A stretch of 64,000 nucleotides of DNA from Gammaproteobacteria bacterium. GTDB taxonomy: Bacteria; Pseudomonadota; Gammaproteobacteria; Pseudomonadales; Pseudohongiellaceae. Below the pieces are notes generated by a model. The model was not told the DNA's origin. It did not search any database and was given only the letters and a program-made list of their open reading frames with translations. Made by a program: the position numbers and the translations under genes. The DNA is taken from assembly GCA_030654835.1 (NCBI GenBank), contig JAURWS010000030.1, positions 124,001 to 188,000 of the forward strand. The letters run 5' to 3'. Shown here in pieces: positions 1-9,670 of the stretch (positions are counted from its first letter, which is position 1; every line of letters begins with the position of its first letter).

Positions 1-1004
1 GAGAACTTGGGGTCAGGGACTTTCACAGAAATAATTGCGGTCAACCCTTCACGAGCATCATCACCGGTCGTTGCCACCTCTTTGTTCTTCTTGGTAGCCA
101 ATTCCTTATCTATATAGCTGTTCAGAACACGGGTGAGCGCAGCTCTGAAACCCGCAAGATGCGTACCACCATCTTTCTGCGGAATGTTGTTTGTGTACGG
201 GAAGATATTTTCCTGGTAAGTGTCATTCCATTGCAGAGCTATTTCTACGGTGATTCCGTCTTCCTCTCGCTCTGCCATGAAGTGAAAAATCTTGTTTATG
301 GGGGCTTTGTTCGTATTGAGGTAATTAACAAAAGCCTTCAAGCCGCCCTCGTACTTGAAAAGATCACTCTTGCCGCTTCTTTCGTCCTTGAGCTGAATTG
401 ACACGCCAGCATTCAAAAAGGCCAGCTCTCGCAGCTTTTTGGCCAGTATGTCGTAGTGGAACTCGATATTGGTGAACGTATCCTTCGATGGCTTGAAGTG
501 ACACTCGGTTCCTGTGGCGTCAGTTTCTCCCACCACCGCCAGGGGGGCCTGCGGCACCCCATGCACATAATTTTGTTCGTGGACCTTGCCACCTCTGCGA
601 ATGGTTAACTTCAGTTCTTCGGAAAGCGCGTTAACCACAGACACGCCTACGCCGTGGAGGCCTCCGGAGACTTTATAACTATTGTCGTCAAACTTACCGC
701 CAGCATGCAGCACTGTCATGATCACTTCGGCAGCTGATACACCCTCGGTGTGCATATCAGTAGGGATCCCTCTGCCATTGTCTGTCACGGTGACAGTTTC
801 ACCAGGGTGGATAACCACTCGAATGTCATCGCAATGGCCCGCAAGAGCTTCGTCAATGGAGTTATCTACCAGTTCAAAGACCATGTGATGAAGACCTGTA
901 CCATCATCCGTATCTCCGATGTACATGCCTGGCCTTTTCCTGACCGCATCAAGCCCTTTCAATACCTTGATGCTTGACGAGTTATATGTCGAGTCCTGAG
1001 CCAT
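1..1004 (-). CDS. gyrB: DNA gyrase subunit B (partial, N-terminal 334 residues)
   Basis: Gyrase B is the ATPase subunit that, with GyrA, introduces negative supercoils into DNA. The visible part holds the GHKL ATPase domain with the ATP-lid motif [12 protein letters not shown], followed by the transducer domain including QKDGGTH and ending at VKVPDPKFS. The TOPRIM and C-terminal parts run off the left edge. The start at 1004 is an ATG preceded by a good Shine-Dalgarno (AGGAGA). It is the last gene of the leftward dnaA-dnaN-recF-gyrB cluster, 116 bases after recF, as usual in gammaproteobacteria. Nothing odd is seen in the visible part. Confidence 0.98.
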   Translation of the reverse strand, partial: MAQDSTYNSSSIKVLKGLDAVRKRPGMYIGDTDDGTGLHHMVFELVDNSIDEALAGHCDDIRVVIHPGETVTVTDNGRGIPTDMHTEGVSAAEVIMTVLHAGGKFDDNSYKVSGGLHGVGVSVVNALSEELKLTIRRGGKVHEQNYVHGVPQAPLAVVGETDATGTECHFKPSKDTFTNIEFHYDILAKKLRELAFLNAGVSIQLKDERSGKSDLFKYEGGLKAFVNYLNTNKAPINKIFHFMAEREEDGITVEIALQWNDTYQENIFPYTNNIPQKDGGTHLAGFRAALTRVLNSYIDKELATKKNKEVATTGDDAREGLTAIISVKVPDPKF

Positions 1005-1120
1005 CTATGCTATCTCCTACTCACTGAATTCTTTAAGTGTGCTACTTCACTGCGCCCTTGAGATGGACGCGATCTATTACCGAGGGTTTAATTGCCTGGG
1101 CCTTACAGCGAGGCAATCCC

Positions 1121-2203
1121 CTAGTATCTCTGCGCTATTTTACCATGTTCCACGTGGAACTTTCTTGGCATTAATCCCGCCGGCCATGATTTCTCGAGGT
1201 CCTCAGGGTCGACGCAAGTCATAAAAACCTGGCAATCCAACTCGTCCAAGAGAGCGCAAACTCGTCTTCGATTTGATGCGTCCAATTCAGATGGAAGATC
1301 ATCAAGCAAATAGACGCTCTTCACCCCGATCAGCTGGGACAGAAGGTAGCCTTGTGCAACTTTCATGGCACTGACCAAAAGCTTTTGCTGCCCGCGCGAT
1401 AGAATCTCGACCGCATCACTACGGCCAATCTTCACAACAAGATCCGCCCGGTGCGGACCATGCTGCGTTGCTCCATACTTCAAATCCTTAACGAGCCCGG
1501 CTTTTAGTACGCTCGCGAGATCCGCAGTATTGTCCCAACCCCTGCAGTACTGAAGATTCAAATCGGGAAGATCGATCAACTTTGCTACAGTTTCCAACAG
1601 GGCAGGGCAGAGCAGAGCAAAGTATTCGCTGCGCGAACTATCGATTAACTCAGAAAGCCTGCACAGTTCAATATCCCACGCGGCAAGCTGATCCCTGTCC
1701 GGGCTTCGCTGTTTCAATAGCAGATTTCTATGGGCCAAGCACTTCGCTGCCTTCCTCCAGGCCCCAACAAAATCTTGTTCCACGTGGAACACACCCCAGT
1801 CCAAATACCGCCTTCTAACCTTAGAGCTTCCCTCCAACAACAGGAAGCTTTCAGAGTTGAGAATTTGAACAGGAAGGTGTCTTGCTGCATCCGCCCAATT
1901 CCGCTGCTTCTCTCCCATGAGCTTCAGCTGATGGCCTTGCCTCCTTGATTTACTCAATCCAATTGAAGAGCCCTCAGCCAACTCACAAAAAACAACACAT
2001 TCCTCCTTTTCATTCTGAATAATCGAATCCAGTTTCTGGCTCCGGAATGAACGCCCCAAACCAAGCAAATGAATCGCCTCCAGCAGGCTGGTTTTGCCGC
2101 TGCCATTGTCGCCAAAAATAAGGTTCAGCTTTTGAGCTGGCAGGAGCTTAACGTTCGAAAGATTTCGAACATTAAGCACGTCCAGGCGAGAGATTACAGA
2201 CAT
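1121..2203 (-). CDS. recF: DNA replication and repair protein RecF
   Basis: RecF is an SMC-like ATPase that helps load RecA at single-strand gaps together with RecO and RecR. The 360-residue product has a Walker A motif GDNGSGKTS near residue 31, the ABC signature LSRGQQKLL near 270 and a Walker B stretch VYLLDDLPSELD near 300, at the usual family length. It lies 52 bases after dnaN on the same strand. Two parS-type palindromes sit inside the reading frame, encoding FHVEQ and FHVEH, so the gene also appears to serve as a partition site. Confidence 0.97.
   Translation of the reverse strand: MSVISRLDVLNVRNLSNVKLLPAQKLNLIFGDNGSGKTSLLEAIHLLGLGRSFRSQKLDSIIQNEKEECVVFCELAEGSSIGLSKSRRQGHQLKLMGEKQRNWADAARHLPVQILNSESFLLLEGSSKVRRRYLDWGVFHVEQDFVGAWRKAAKCLAHRNLLLKQRSPDRDQLAAWDIELCRLSELIDSSRSEYFALLCPALLETVAKLIDLPDLNLQYCRGWDNTADLASVLKAGLVKDLKYGATQHGPHRADLVVKIGRSDAVEILSRGQQKLLVSAMKVAQGYLLSQLIGVKSVYLLDDLPSELDASNRRRVCALLDELDCQVFMTCVDPEDLEKSWPAGLMPRKFHVEHGKIAQRY
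1146..1160. promoter_or_regulatory. parS-like ParB binding site 1
   Basis: The sequence TGTTCCACGTGGAAC matches the bacterial parS palindrome (consensus TGTTNCACGTGAAACA, with the Pseudomonas form TGTTCCACGTGGAACA) except that the final A is T. It lies in the 3' end of recF and encodes the peptide FHVEH. ParB, encoded about 12 kb to the right, is the expected ligand. The call rests on sequence match and proximity to the origin. Confidence 0.8.
1776..1791. promoter_or_regulatory. parS ParB binding site 2 (perfect palindrome)
   Basis: TGTTCCACGTGGAACA is a perfect 16-base palindrome identical to the Pseudomonas-type parS sequence. It lies in the middle of recF, where it encodes VFHVEQ, about 630 bases from the other copy. 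Two parS sites this close to oriC would place the ParB nucleation zone next to the origin, as in other bacteria with chromosomal ParABS. Confidence 0.9.
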
Positions 2204-2255
2204 ATCCCTTCAGTATTTCAGAGACTGCAGCGAGGAGTAGGGGGCAGATATTGAT

Positions 2256-3365
2256 TTAAAGGCGCATAGGCATAACGACATACAGCGCATCCCCAGTGCC
2301 ATCTGCAGCCTCCAGCAGAGCGCTGCTATTGGAGTCCAAGAGACTGATCTTGACCCTTTCTGAGCCCAACACGGACAACACATCAACGAGGTAACTGACG
2401 TTGAATCCAACCTCCAGCGCCTCTCCCTTGTAATCAACAGACACCGACTCCTCGGCCTCTTCCTGATCAGGGTTGTTTGCCAGAATTCTGACTTCGTTAT
2501 CTGTCAGCAGGATTCGGACTCCGCGGTATTTCTCATTCGACAGGATAGATGTACGGGTGAATGCTTGCCTGAGTTCATTTCTATCGCCAACCACAATTTT
2601 GTCACCGCCCTTGGGCAGCACGCGGTTGTAATCCGGGAATTTGCCATCAACAAGCTTCGAGGTGAATGTAAAATCCTTAGTCCGCGCACGCACATGATTG
2701 CGGCCAAACACCATCGAGATACTTTCCTGATCCAGGCTCAACAGCCTGCCCAGCTCTACAACCCCCTTGCGGGGCAATATCAGCTGTATTGGCACATCCA
2801 CTGCATTCTGCATATGTAAAGTCTGCATTGCCAAACGGTGGCCGTCAGTGGCCACCACTCGCAGATAACTGCTCGCCAACTCAAAAAGCATCCCGTTCAG
2901 ATAATAACGGACATCTTGCTGAGCCATGGCGAACGAAGTGCCATCCAGCAACGCTTTGAGGTCTTTCTGGGTCAAGGACAGTTCGATTGTGCCCGGTTCT
3001 TCCTCTGTATTCGGGAAGTCGCTTGCAGCAAGCGTGGCCAGGCTGAAACGGCTTCGGCCTGACTTAATGACCATCTTTGACTCTTCAACCGTAAACTCCA
3101 GCTTGGCATCCTCTGCAAGAGACTTGCAGATATCCACAAGCTTGCGAGCAGGAACGGTTATCTCTCCCGGTCTATTGGGTCCATCGACGCTGACACGCCC
3201 TATCAGTTCGACTTCCAGGTCCGTCCCCGTAATCGACAACATCGAATTTGAATCCAGGGATAGCAGGACATTCGACAACACTGGCAATGTCTGTCTTCTT
3301 TCCACAACACCCGTCACAAGCTGCAGAGGTTTTAGTATGGCTTCCCTGGAAATCACAAAATGCAT
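2256..3365 (-). CDS. dnaN: DNA polymerase III beta sliding clamp
   Basis: The beta clamp is a ring-shaped dimer that tethers DNA polymerase III to the template and recruits other proteins through its hydrophobic cleft. The 369-residue product has the normal length and three repeated clamp domains. It begins MHFVISREAILKPLQLV and ends with the conserved C-terminal YVVMPMRL that lines the cleft. The ATG at 3365 lies 82 bases after the dnaA stop, so co-transcription with dnaA and recF is likely. Confidence 0.98.
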   Translation of the reverse strand: MHFVISREAILKPLQLVTGVVERRQTLPVLSNVLLSLDSNSMLSITGTDLEVELIGRVSVDGPNRPGEITVPARKLVDICKSLAEDAKLEFTVEESKMVIKSGRSRFSLATLAASDFPNTEEEPGTIELSLTQKDLKALLDGTSFAMAQQDVRYYLNGMLFELASSYLRVVATDGHRLAMQTLHMQNAVDVPIQLILPRKGVVELGRLLSLDQESISMVFGRNHVRARTKDFTFTSKLVDGKFPDYNRVLPKGGDKIVVGDRNELRQAFTRTSILSNEKYRGVRILLTDNEVRILANNPDQEEAEESVSVDYKGEALEVGFNVSYLVDVLSVLGSERVKISLLDSNSSALLEAADGTGDALYVVMPMRL

Positions 3366-3447
3366 AACTATCTCACTAGTTGTATTTATCGTTGTTTAGA
3401 AATTAGCCCGCCGGACCAAGCGGCGCGATATCGCGCCCAGTTGCTGT

Positions 3448-4923
3448 TCAAGTCGCCAAAGCGCGCAACAGATTGTTGTAATCCTCGGCAATATCGGATG
3501 ACGAACCGCGCAAATTCTTCACCTGCTTGCACGCATGCAATACGGTGGTGTGATCCCTCCCACCAAAAGCATCTCCGATTTCAGGAAGACTGTGGTTAGT
3601 CAGCTCCTTGGACAAACACATCGCGACCTGTCTGGGACGAGCAACAGAACGATTCCTCCGCTTCGACAACATGTCGGACATCTTGATCTTATAGTACTCA
3701 GCCACAGATCGCTGAATGTTATCTATAGTGACCAGTTTGTCATGAAGCGCAAAGAGATCTTTCAATGCCTCTTTCACCAACTCGAGATCAATGGGTCTGC
3801 CGACAAAATTCGCATGAACTATCACTTTCTTCAGAGCGCCTTCCAGCTCTCGGACATGCGAGCGAAGACGCTGTGCGATGAACATCGCTGCGTCACTTGG
3901 CAATTCCACGTTACTTTGTTCAGCCTTGTTGATCAGAATCGCTGCACGAGTCTCAAGCTCCGGGGGTTCTACCGCAACCGACAAACCCCAACCAAAACGA
4001 GACTTTAATCTCTCTTCTAACCCATTGATTTCTTTGTGGTATTTGTCACTTGTCAGGATTATTTGCTGGCCGCCTTCCAGCAGCGCGTTAAATGTGTGAA
4101 AGAACTCCTCTTGAGATCGCTCTTTGCCCGCGAAGAATTGTATATCATCGATCAACAGAGCATCCACGGACCTGTAGTAACGCTTGAACTCATTGATGGC
4201 ATTCAACTGAAGCGCCGTCACCATGGTAGCCACAAAAGTTTCAGAGTGCAGATAGACAACTTTAGCATCGGGCTTTCTTGCCACCAGGTAATTGCCGATA
4301 GCATGCATAAGATGGGTTTTACCCAAGCCTACACCACCATATATAAATAGAGGGTTATACGCGCCTCCTGGGTTCTCTGCTACCTGCAGGGCCGCCGCAC
4401 GAGCCAATTGGTTCGACTTCCCTTCGATAAAATTATCGAAGGTATTCTCAGGATTCAAGCTGCCCTTGTGACTCAGTTTACCATCGATAATGACCTCCAT
4501 ATTCCTGGAGGTGCGTCTGATCAAGCTACCTGTAAGCGGTTTAGCGGCCTGCTCAATCACGGGCGTACGAATGACGGGGAGCGAATCTGCGATATTGCGT
4601 TCGCCGGGATTTCTCGGAATTTCTGCAGACGGCCTTGGCTGTAATGAACTGGAGGAATCCGGAGATTGGAGCGCCTGACGTTGGCCGCCAATCTCAAAAA
4701 CCACATCAACCGTTGTTCCACGAGAATGCTCCCTCAGGAGCTCCATGATCCGACTAAGAAATTTGTCCTTAACCCAGTCCAGGACAAATCGATTTGGGGC
4801 ATAAAGCCTGAGCTCGTTTGCCGAACTTTCCGCATGCAGGGGTCTAATCCATGTATTGAATTGCTGAGAAGGCAGCTCATTTTTCAAACAACTCACACAA
4901 CTTTGCCAATTTACCGAATTCAC
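3448..4923 (-). CDS. dnaA: Chromosomal replication initiator protein DnaA
   Basis: DnaA binds DnaA boxes at oriC, melts the origin and loads the DnaB helicase. Domain I ([24 protein letters not shown]) is followed by a variable linker, the AAA+ domain with Walker [10 protein letters not shown] and Walker B LLIDDIQF, and domain IV with the DnaA signature [16 protein letters not shown] place the start at the GTG at 4923, which gives VNSVNWQSC and matches where the family normally begins; a GGAAAGG lies about 10 bases upstream. The in-frame ATG at 4968 would add 15 residues not typical of the family. The start choice is moderately sure; the gene is certain. Confidence 0.97.
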   Translation of the reverse strand: MNSVNWQSCVSCLKNELPSQQFNTWIRPLHAESSANELRLYAPNRFVLDWVKDKFLSRIMELLREHSRGTTVDVVFEIGGQRQALQSPDSSSSLQPRPSAEIPRNPGERNIADSLPVIRTPVIEQAAKPLTGSLIRRTSRNMEVIIDGKLSHKGSLNPENTFDNFIEGKSNQLARAAALQVAENPGGAYNPLFIYGGVGLGKTHLMHAIGNYLVARKPDAKVVYLHSETFVATMVTALQLNAINEFKRYYRSVDALLIDDIQFFAGKERSQEEFFHTFNALLEGGQQIILTSDKYHKEINGLEERLKSRFGWGLSVAVEPPELETRAAILINKAEQSNVELPSDAAMFIAQRLRSHVRELEGALKKVIVHANFVGRPIDLELVKEALKDLFALHDKLVTIDNIQRSVAEYYKIKMSDMLSKRRNRSVARPRQVAMCLSKELTNHSLPEIGDAFGGRDHTTVLHACKQVKNLRGSSSDIAEDYNNLLRALAT

Positions 4924-4992
4924 TCTTTTTATTACCTTTCCATTTTCGTCTGGAATTAACTGGAGCATGGATTCTAGCCTGACTGAACATAG

Positions 4993-5001
4993 TTATCCAC
5001 A
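4993..5001 (+). promoter_or_regulatory. DnaA box 1
   Basis: A perfect TTATCCACA on the + strand in the dnaA-rpmH gap, about 70 bases upstream of the chosen dnaA start. It may serve both origin firing and DnaA autoregulation. Confidence 0.85.
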
Positions 5002-5132
5002 CCCGCAGCAACACATACGAATATCGCCAAACGATAAATAACCACCTATATATCATAATGTTACTAACATTAATGCGCTCCAGAGGCATAGGTTTACGAC
5101 GCAAGAAGATAGGCATCCCCAGCAAGCAAACC

Positions 5133-5141
5133 TGTGGATAA
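5133..5141 (-). promoter_or_regulatory. DnaA box 2
   Basis: TGTGGATAA on the + strand, a perfect TTATCCACA on the - strand, 131 bases from box 1 and facing it. It is followed on the right by an AT-rich segment. Confidence 0.85.
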
Positions 5142-5233
5142 CTTGTTATTAACAGCGTATAAATTGTAACCCCCTGTATTTTTTTTATTTCCTGAAAATG
5201 CGGGAACTTACACCACATTTCTCAAGGTTTGAA

Positions 5234-5262
5234 TTGCAATAGATGCTTGAAACATCTAGAAT
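5234..5262 (+). promoter_or_regulatory. Predicted sigma70 promoter of rpmH-rnpA
   Basis: A -35 element TTGCAA (5234-5239) and a -10 element TAGAAT (5257-5262) are separated by 17 bases. Transcription would begin near 5269, about 50 bases before the rpmH ATG. It would drive rpmH, rnpA and probably yidD-yidC. Confidence 0.65.
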
Positions 5263-5318
5263 TCGCGCTCGGTTTAGAACCGGCTAAATTTATTCTTTGG
5301 ATCAACCTGGACTTCATC

Positions 5319-5453
5319 ATGAAAAGAACCTTTCAGCCCAGCTTATTGAAACGCGCCCGTACACACGGCTTCCGTGCACGTATGGCTACTCGCGGTGGTC
5401 GCCTCGTCATTAAACGACGTCGTGCCTGTGGTCGCGCCAAACTTACAGCGTAA
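5319..5453 (+). CDS. rpmH: 50S ribosomal protein L34
   Basis: L34 is a very small basic protein of the large ribosomal subunit. The 44-residue product starts MKRTFQPS and contains the family signature [14 protein letters not shown], followed by a basic tail. Length and sequence are normal. It is the first gene of the rightward rpmH-rnpA-yidD-yidC cluster beside the origin. Confidence 0.98.
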   Translation: MKRTFQPSLLKRARTHGFRARMATRGGRLVIKRRRACGRAKLTA

Positions 5454-5496
5454 TCGGTTTTCCTTTTAGTCTGCAGCACTCACGAAAGTAGAACCT

Positions 5497-5889
5497 GTGT
5501 CTGACTTTGGCTTTAGCAAGAAGCTGCGTCTGCTGGGTGCCGCAGACTACCAACCCGTATTCAAAAACGCCCGCTATAAAGTCTCCTGCCAATACATTTT
5601 GATATTGGCAGTGACCAGCACTGTGGCACGTCCGCGTCTTGGACTTGTTATCGCCAAGAAGAACATTGCGAAGGCCGTTCAGCGCAATCGCGTCAAACGC
5701 ATCTTTCGCGAGTCTTTCCGACACAATCAGCGTTTGCTCCCCGCGCTCGACATCGTTATCCTAGCGCGCAGTGGCTTAGGCTCATTAAGCAATGAGCTGG
5801 TGCACAAAAATATCGAACGGCTGTGGCAGGAGCTTATCAATAAAACTCGCCGCTCCTCAGTGACAAGAGACCAAGCGAATGCTGGATAA
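5497..5889 (+). CDS. rnpA: Ribonuclease P protein component
   Basis: RnpA is the protein cofactor of RNase P, which removes the 5' leader from tRNA precursors. The 130-residue product carries the signature RNRVKRIFRESFR at residues 66-78, and the preceding KKNIAKAV is typical of the RNA-binding face. The start is a GTG at 5497, 43 bases after rpmH, and no strong Shine-Dalgarno is seen, so translation may depend on coupling. It overlaps yidD by 11 bases. Confidence 0.96.
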   Translation: MSDFGFSKKLRLLGAADYQPVFKNARYKVSCQYILILAVTSTVARPRLGLVIAKKNIAKAVQRNRVKRIFRESFRHNQRLLPALDIVILARSGLGSLSNELVHKNIERLWQELINKTRRSSVTRDQANAG

Positions 5890-6133
5890 TTTTGCCATCA
5901 AGCTGATCACCCTTTATCAGCACACTCTGAGCTATCTCATTGGCAATCAATGTCGCTTCTATCCCTCCTGCTCGCACTACACTCAAGAAGCGATCCAGAA
6001 ACATGGTTTCGCAAGAGGAGTTCGCTTGGGGGCCGGAAGAATTCTTCGTTGCCACCCTTGGCATCCCGGTGGCATAGATCTGGTGCCTGACACCGAAACT
6101 CACAATAATCCCTCAAAGTCATCTCTTCTGTAG
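5879..6133 (+). CDS. yidD: Membrane protein insertion efficiency factor YidD
   Basis: YidD is a small inner-membrane-associated protein thought to help insert membrane proteins along with YidC. The 84-residue product shows the family core CRFYPSCSHYTQEAI and the C-terminal LGAGRILRCHPWHPGGIDLVP. It overlaps rnpA by 11 bases and ends 9 bases before yidC, so the three are translationally linked. Length is normal. Confidence 0.96.
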   Translation: MLDNFAIKLITLYQHTLSYLIGNQCRFYPSCSHYTQEAIQKHGFARGVRLGAGRILRCHPWHPGGIDLVPDTETHNNPSKSSLL

Positions 6134-6142
6134 CAGCTGCAT

Positions 6143-7834
6143 ATGGACTCAATTAAATATCTAATCTTTGGTGGCCTGGCCGTCGTTTCCTATCTGTTAC
6201 TCCTCGCCTGGCAAGAGGATTATCCAAGGGTTCCAGTCGCTACTCCGACCGCACAAGCTCAGAGCGCAGCTTCAACTACACCTACATTGGTCACAGATGT
6301 CCCCGCTGTCACTCCCGGATCTGTAATCGGATCAGATGTCCCTGTTGTAGACTCCGCTGCTTCGTTCAGTACGGATTCCGCAAACAATGTCGTCACTGTC
6401 AAAACCGATGTGTTAACCGTCTCTCTCAGTCGTAATGGCGGTGACATCGTAGAAGTCACTCTGCCCGAATACCGCAGACAGATCGATGTCGAGAATGATC
6501 CGTTTATTCTGTTGGAAAACAGCGACTCCAGAACTTTTGTTGCGAAGAGCGGCCTGGTCGGAAGAAATGGCATAGACAGCACTCGTCGAGCGGTCTATCA
6601 GACCACCGCCAACGCTTATGAGTTAGCTGACAGCACAGATAGTCTTGTCGTTGAAATGAAACACACCGATTCACTTGGTGTGCAGGTCACCAAACGCTTT
6701 ACGTTCGAGCGAAGCAGCTACCTCATCGGTATCGAGTACGAAATCAACAATGCGTCCTCAGCAATCTGGCAAGCCAACCTCTTCGGGCAAATAAATCGCA
6801 ACAATTTCCCAGACCCGAGCAGTGCCGGCGGTGTGGGCAAATCTTCTTTTCTTGGTTTTGCTCTAACTTCGACTGATGATCCTTACTTCAAAGTAGCGTT
6901 CGACGACATCGACAACGCTTTGCCTTCGCACGAACTTACAGGCGGCTGGATTGGGTTAAGTCAGCACTACTTCCTCTCGGCATGGATTCCACCAGCAGAA
7001 TCGATCAACACCTTCTCTACTCGCATAAGCCCGCAGAACTCAAGTGAGTACATTGGCGGTTTTACCAGCCAGGAGTTCTCAGTCGCGCCGGGCGTAGTTG
7101 CTTCACAGAATCTCGGTTTCTATGCTGGGCCAAAAGATCAGTACGCACTTAGGGAGATATCTCCAAATCTCGATCTGACAATCGACTATGGCATTCTCTG
7201 GTTCATTGCATCACCTATCTATTGGCTGCTCAGACAGATTGATTCTCTGATTGGCAATTACGGCTGGTCAATCCTGTTACTCACCGTTTGCGTGAAAGGA
7301 CTCTTCTATAAACTCTCTGCTGCCAGTTTTCGTTCAATGGCCAATATGCGCCGGGTCATGCCAAAAATGGCACAGCTCAAGGAACGTTATGGTGATGACA
7401 AGATGAAGATGCAGAAGGCAACCATGGAGCTCTATCAGAAAGAGAAGATTAATCCTTTTGGTGGTTGTTTGCCGATGCTGGTACAGATGCCCGTATTCAT
7501 CGCGCTTTACTGGGTTTTGATGGAGAGCGTTGAATTACGACAGGCGCCTTTCATCTTGTGGATTAAAGACCTTTCGGCAATGGATCCGTATTTTATTCTG
7601 CCATTGTTGATGGGCGCATCCATGTTTGTGCAGTCTTTCTTGAGCCCCGCTCCACCAGATCCGATGCAGGCAAAAATCATGCGATTCATGCCCGTGGTTA
7701 TGACAGTATTCTTCCTGTGGTTCCCTGCGGGGTTGGTGCTGTACTGGCTCGCCAACAGCGTTCTCACAATCCTGCAACAGTGGTACATCACTCGAAAGAT
7801 TGATAGAGAGTACGAGGCCAAGAGCACGTCATAA
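6143..7834 (+). CDS. yidC: Membrane protein insertase YidC
   Basis: YidC inserts and folds inner-membrane proteins, alone or with SecYEG. The 563-residue product has an N-terminal membrane segment (about residues 5-22), a large periplasmic beta domain (about 55-340) and the C-terminal Oxa1-type core from about 350 with several membrane spans and the hallmark PFGGCLPMLVQMPVFIALYW. Length is that of gram-negative YidC. It lies in the rpmH-rnpA-yidD-yidC-mnmE cluster. Confidence 0.98.
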   Translation: MDSIKYLIFGGLAVVSYLLLLAWQEDYPRVPVATPTAQAQSAASTTPTLVTDVPAVTPGSVIGSDVPVVDSAASFSTDSANNVVTVKTDVLTVSLSRNGGDIVEVTLPEYRRQIDVENDPFILLENSDSRTFVAKSGLVGRNGIDSTRRAVYQTTANAYELADSTDSLVVEMKHTDSLGVQVTKRFTFERSSYLIGIEYEINNASSAIWQANLFGQINRNNFPDPSSAGGVGKSSFLGFALTSTDDPYFKVAFDDIDNALPSHELTGGWIGLSQHYFLSAWIPPAESINTFSTRISPQNSSEYIGGFTSQEFSVAPGVVASQNLGFYAGPKDQYALREISPNLDLTIDYGILWFIASPIYWLLRQIDSLIGNYGWSILLLTVCVKGLFYKLSAASFRSMANMRRVMPKMAQLKERYGDDKMKMQKATMELYQKEKINPFGGCLPMLVQMPVFIALYWVLMESVELRQAPFILWIKDLSAMDPYFILPLLMGASMFVQSFLSPAPPDPMQAKIMRFMPVVMTVFFLWFPAGLVLYWLANSVLTILQQWYITRKIDREYEAKSTS

Positions 7835-7855
7835 CCGCAACACGGCAGACCAGCG

Positions 7856-9259
7856 ATGTCGTATTCCACTGATACAGACACCATATGCGCAATAGCTACA
7901 CCACCAGGCAGAAGTGGTGTAGGTATTGTGCGTGTCTCAGGGCCGCTGTCACGTGACATAGCGCTTAAAATACTCCGCTTCCTTCCCACACCTCGTCATG
8001 CACATTTCACGAATTTCTACGGCACCGATTCACAACTTATCGATCAAGGGATAGCACTTTACTTTCCATCGCCTAATTCATTCACTGGAGAGGATGTGCT
8101 CGAACTACAGGGGCATGGTGGGTACTTCGTTCTCGATTTTCTCCTCAATGAAACCATCAAGGCTGGAGCCAGAATCGCCAGATCGGGTGAGTTTTCAGAA
8201 CGCGCATTTCTAAACGACAAGATCGATCTTGCACAGGCAGAAGCAATTGCTGATCTCATTGAGTCTAGCTCCGAAGAAGCAGCAAGAAGCGCACTGCGCA
8301 CATTGCAAGGGGATTTCTCGAAACTTATCAATTCACTCTGCTCTGCAATAGTAAGCCTTAGAGTCTATATAGAAGCTGCCATAGACTTTTCGGAAGAAGA
8401 AATTGATTTCCTGACAGAGGGAAAAACAGCGGAATCACTTCGAGGAATTATCAATCAGCTCAACTCCATACTTGCGCAAGCCAAGCAGGGTGCTCTACTT
8501 CGCGAAGGGATGTCTGTGGTAATAGCAGGTAAACCAAACGCCGGCAAATCCAGTCTGCTAAATGCGTTGGCAGGAAAAGACAGCGCGATCGTCACGGACA
8601 TCGCTGGAACCACCAGGGACACGCTGATAGAGCAAATCAATATCGACGGTATGCCTCTGCATATCACCGACACCGCAGGCCTTCGAGAGAGCGACGATAT
8701 CGTCGAAAAAGAGGGTGTCCGGCGTGCTCTTCAAGCCATTGATGGTGCGGATAGGATATTGCTTGTCGTTGATGCATCACAGGACACGGTAACGCCAGGA
8801 AATCTCGTCAGCTATCTATCTGAGCTCGGCTTCAGAAAACTGACCAATGCCGTCGACCCCAGCAGGGTCACAATCATCCAAAACAAAATCGATAAGGCGA
8901 ACCTTGAAGAGGGCATCCACAAGGACCACGACCAGCAAGGCAACATCATCACCACGCTTCATATATCCGCAAAAAATCAGATAGGGCTTGCGCTGTTAAG
9001 GGACCACCTAAAGGATTGTATGGGTTACCAATCAGCGGGGGAGGGTGGTTTTATCGCGAGACGTCGACATCTTGATTCGCTGGAGAGCGCTCGGAAATGT
9101 CTGCTTCAAGCAGAAACCCAACTGCTGGGCGCAGGCGCCGGTGAGCTAGTTGCCGAAGATCTTCGACACGCACATCAACATCTTGGAGAAATTACTGGTG
9201 AGTTCTCCACCGACGACCTTCTTGGAAAGATTTTTTCGAGTTTTTGTGTAGGGAAATAG
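7856..9259 (+). CDS. mnmE: tRNA uridine-5-carboxymethylaminomethyl(34) synthesis GTPase MnmE
   Basis: MnmE works with MnmG to modify U34 in the wobble position of several tRNAs. The 467-residue product has the N-terminal tetrahydrofolate-binding domain ([20 protein letters not shown]), an inserted Ras-like G domain with G1 GKPNAGKSS near residue 225, DTAG and the NKID motif, and the obligatory C-terminal FCVGK. It is slightly longer than typical (about 455). It starts 21 bases after yidC; mnmG follows after an unusually long AT-rich gap. Confidence 0.98.
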   Translation: MSYSTDTDTICAIATPPGRSGVGIVRVSGPLSRDIALKILRFLPTPRHAHFTNFYGTDSQLIDQGIALYFPSPNSFTGEDVLELQGHGGYFVLDFLLNETIKAGARIARSGEFSERAFLNDKIDLAQAEAIADLIESSSEEAARSALRTLQGDFSKLINSLCSAIVSLRVYIEAAIDFSEEEIDFLTEGKTAESLRGIINQLNSILAQAKQGALLREGMSVVIAGKPNAGKSSLLNALAGKDSAIVTDIAGTTRDTLIEQINIDGMPLHITDTAGLRESDDIVEKEGVRRALQAIDGADRILLVVDASQDTVTPGNLVSYLSELGFRKLTNAVDPSRVTIIQNKIDKANLEEGIHKDHDQQGNIITTLHISAKNQIGLALLRDHLKDCMGYQSAGEGGFIARRRHLDSLESARKCLLQAETQLLGAGAGELVAEDLRHAHQHLGEITGEFSTDDLLGKIFSSFCVGK

Positions 9260-9670
9260 GTTTTTTTGCTTGTCCATATCATTGTAATAACCTGTATATA
9301 AACCAAGGATTGATCACTTTTATCAGTGGATAGAAAACGCAGCCGAATCATCCCTATGTATAAGTCAGCTATTTGTGCACAGCACACACAGAGTATCTGA
9401 AGAGCTTAAACAGGCTCTATCAACGCAGTTATAGTTCTATTAACTATATGATTTAAATAAGATTAAAGATGTTTTCCACAGAAGTATGCCTCACCATATT
9501 CATTAATAGCATTAAACTCTTTTCATATTTACATACATATAAATTTATACATTTATAATTTCTTACAAACCTCTTCAGCTTAAATTTCCTCTTGGAATTT
9601 AATACTTCAATTTTGAATTCCAAGGCTTATACTTATCGGCCCTTTGTTTCGGTCAAAAACCTGGTGTCTC
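9260..9670. other. AT-rich intergenic region between mnmE and mnmG
   Basis: These 411 bases hold no gene. They are strikingly AT-rich, above all 9430-9600, and include a DnaA-box-like TTTTCCACA (9472-9480) and a short inverted repeat ATAGTT-N5-AACTAT (9431-9447). In Escherichia coli the origin lies beside mnmG, so this could be a secondary DnaA-binding or unwinding element. It could equally be just the mnmG promoter region. Confidence 0.5.

Larger units (their letters stand above)
4924..5233. other. Probable chromosomal replication origin (oriC)
   Basis: The gap between divergent dnaA and rpmH holds two perfect DnaA boxes (TTATCCACA) in opposite orientation, at 4993-5001 and 5133-5141. It also has AT-rich stretches around 5030-5070 and 5140-5210 that could act as the unwinding element. 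The flanking gene order is that of the Pseudomonas-type oriC. No initiation data are visible, so the call rests on boxes, base composition and gene order. Confidence 0.8.

Noticed and set aside
4704-4716. GTTCCACGAGAAT, parS-like
   Set aside because: Too many mismatches to the palindrome; only the two recF sites match well.
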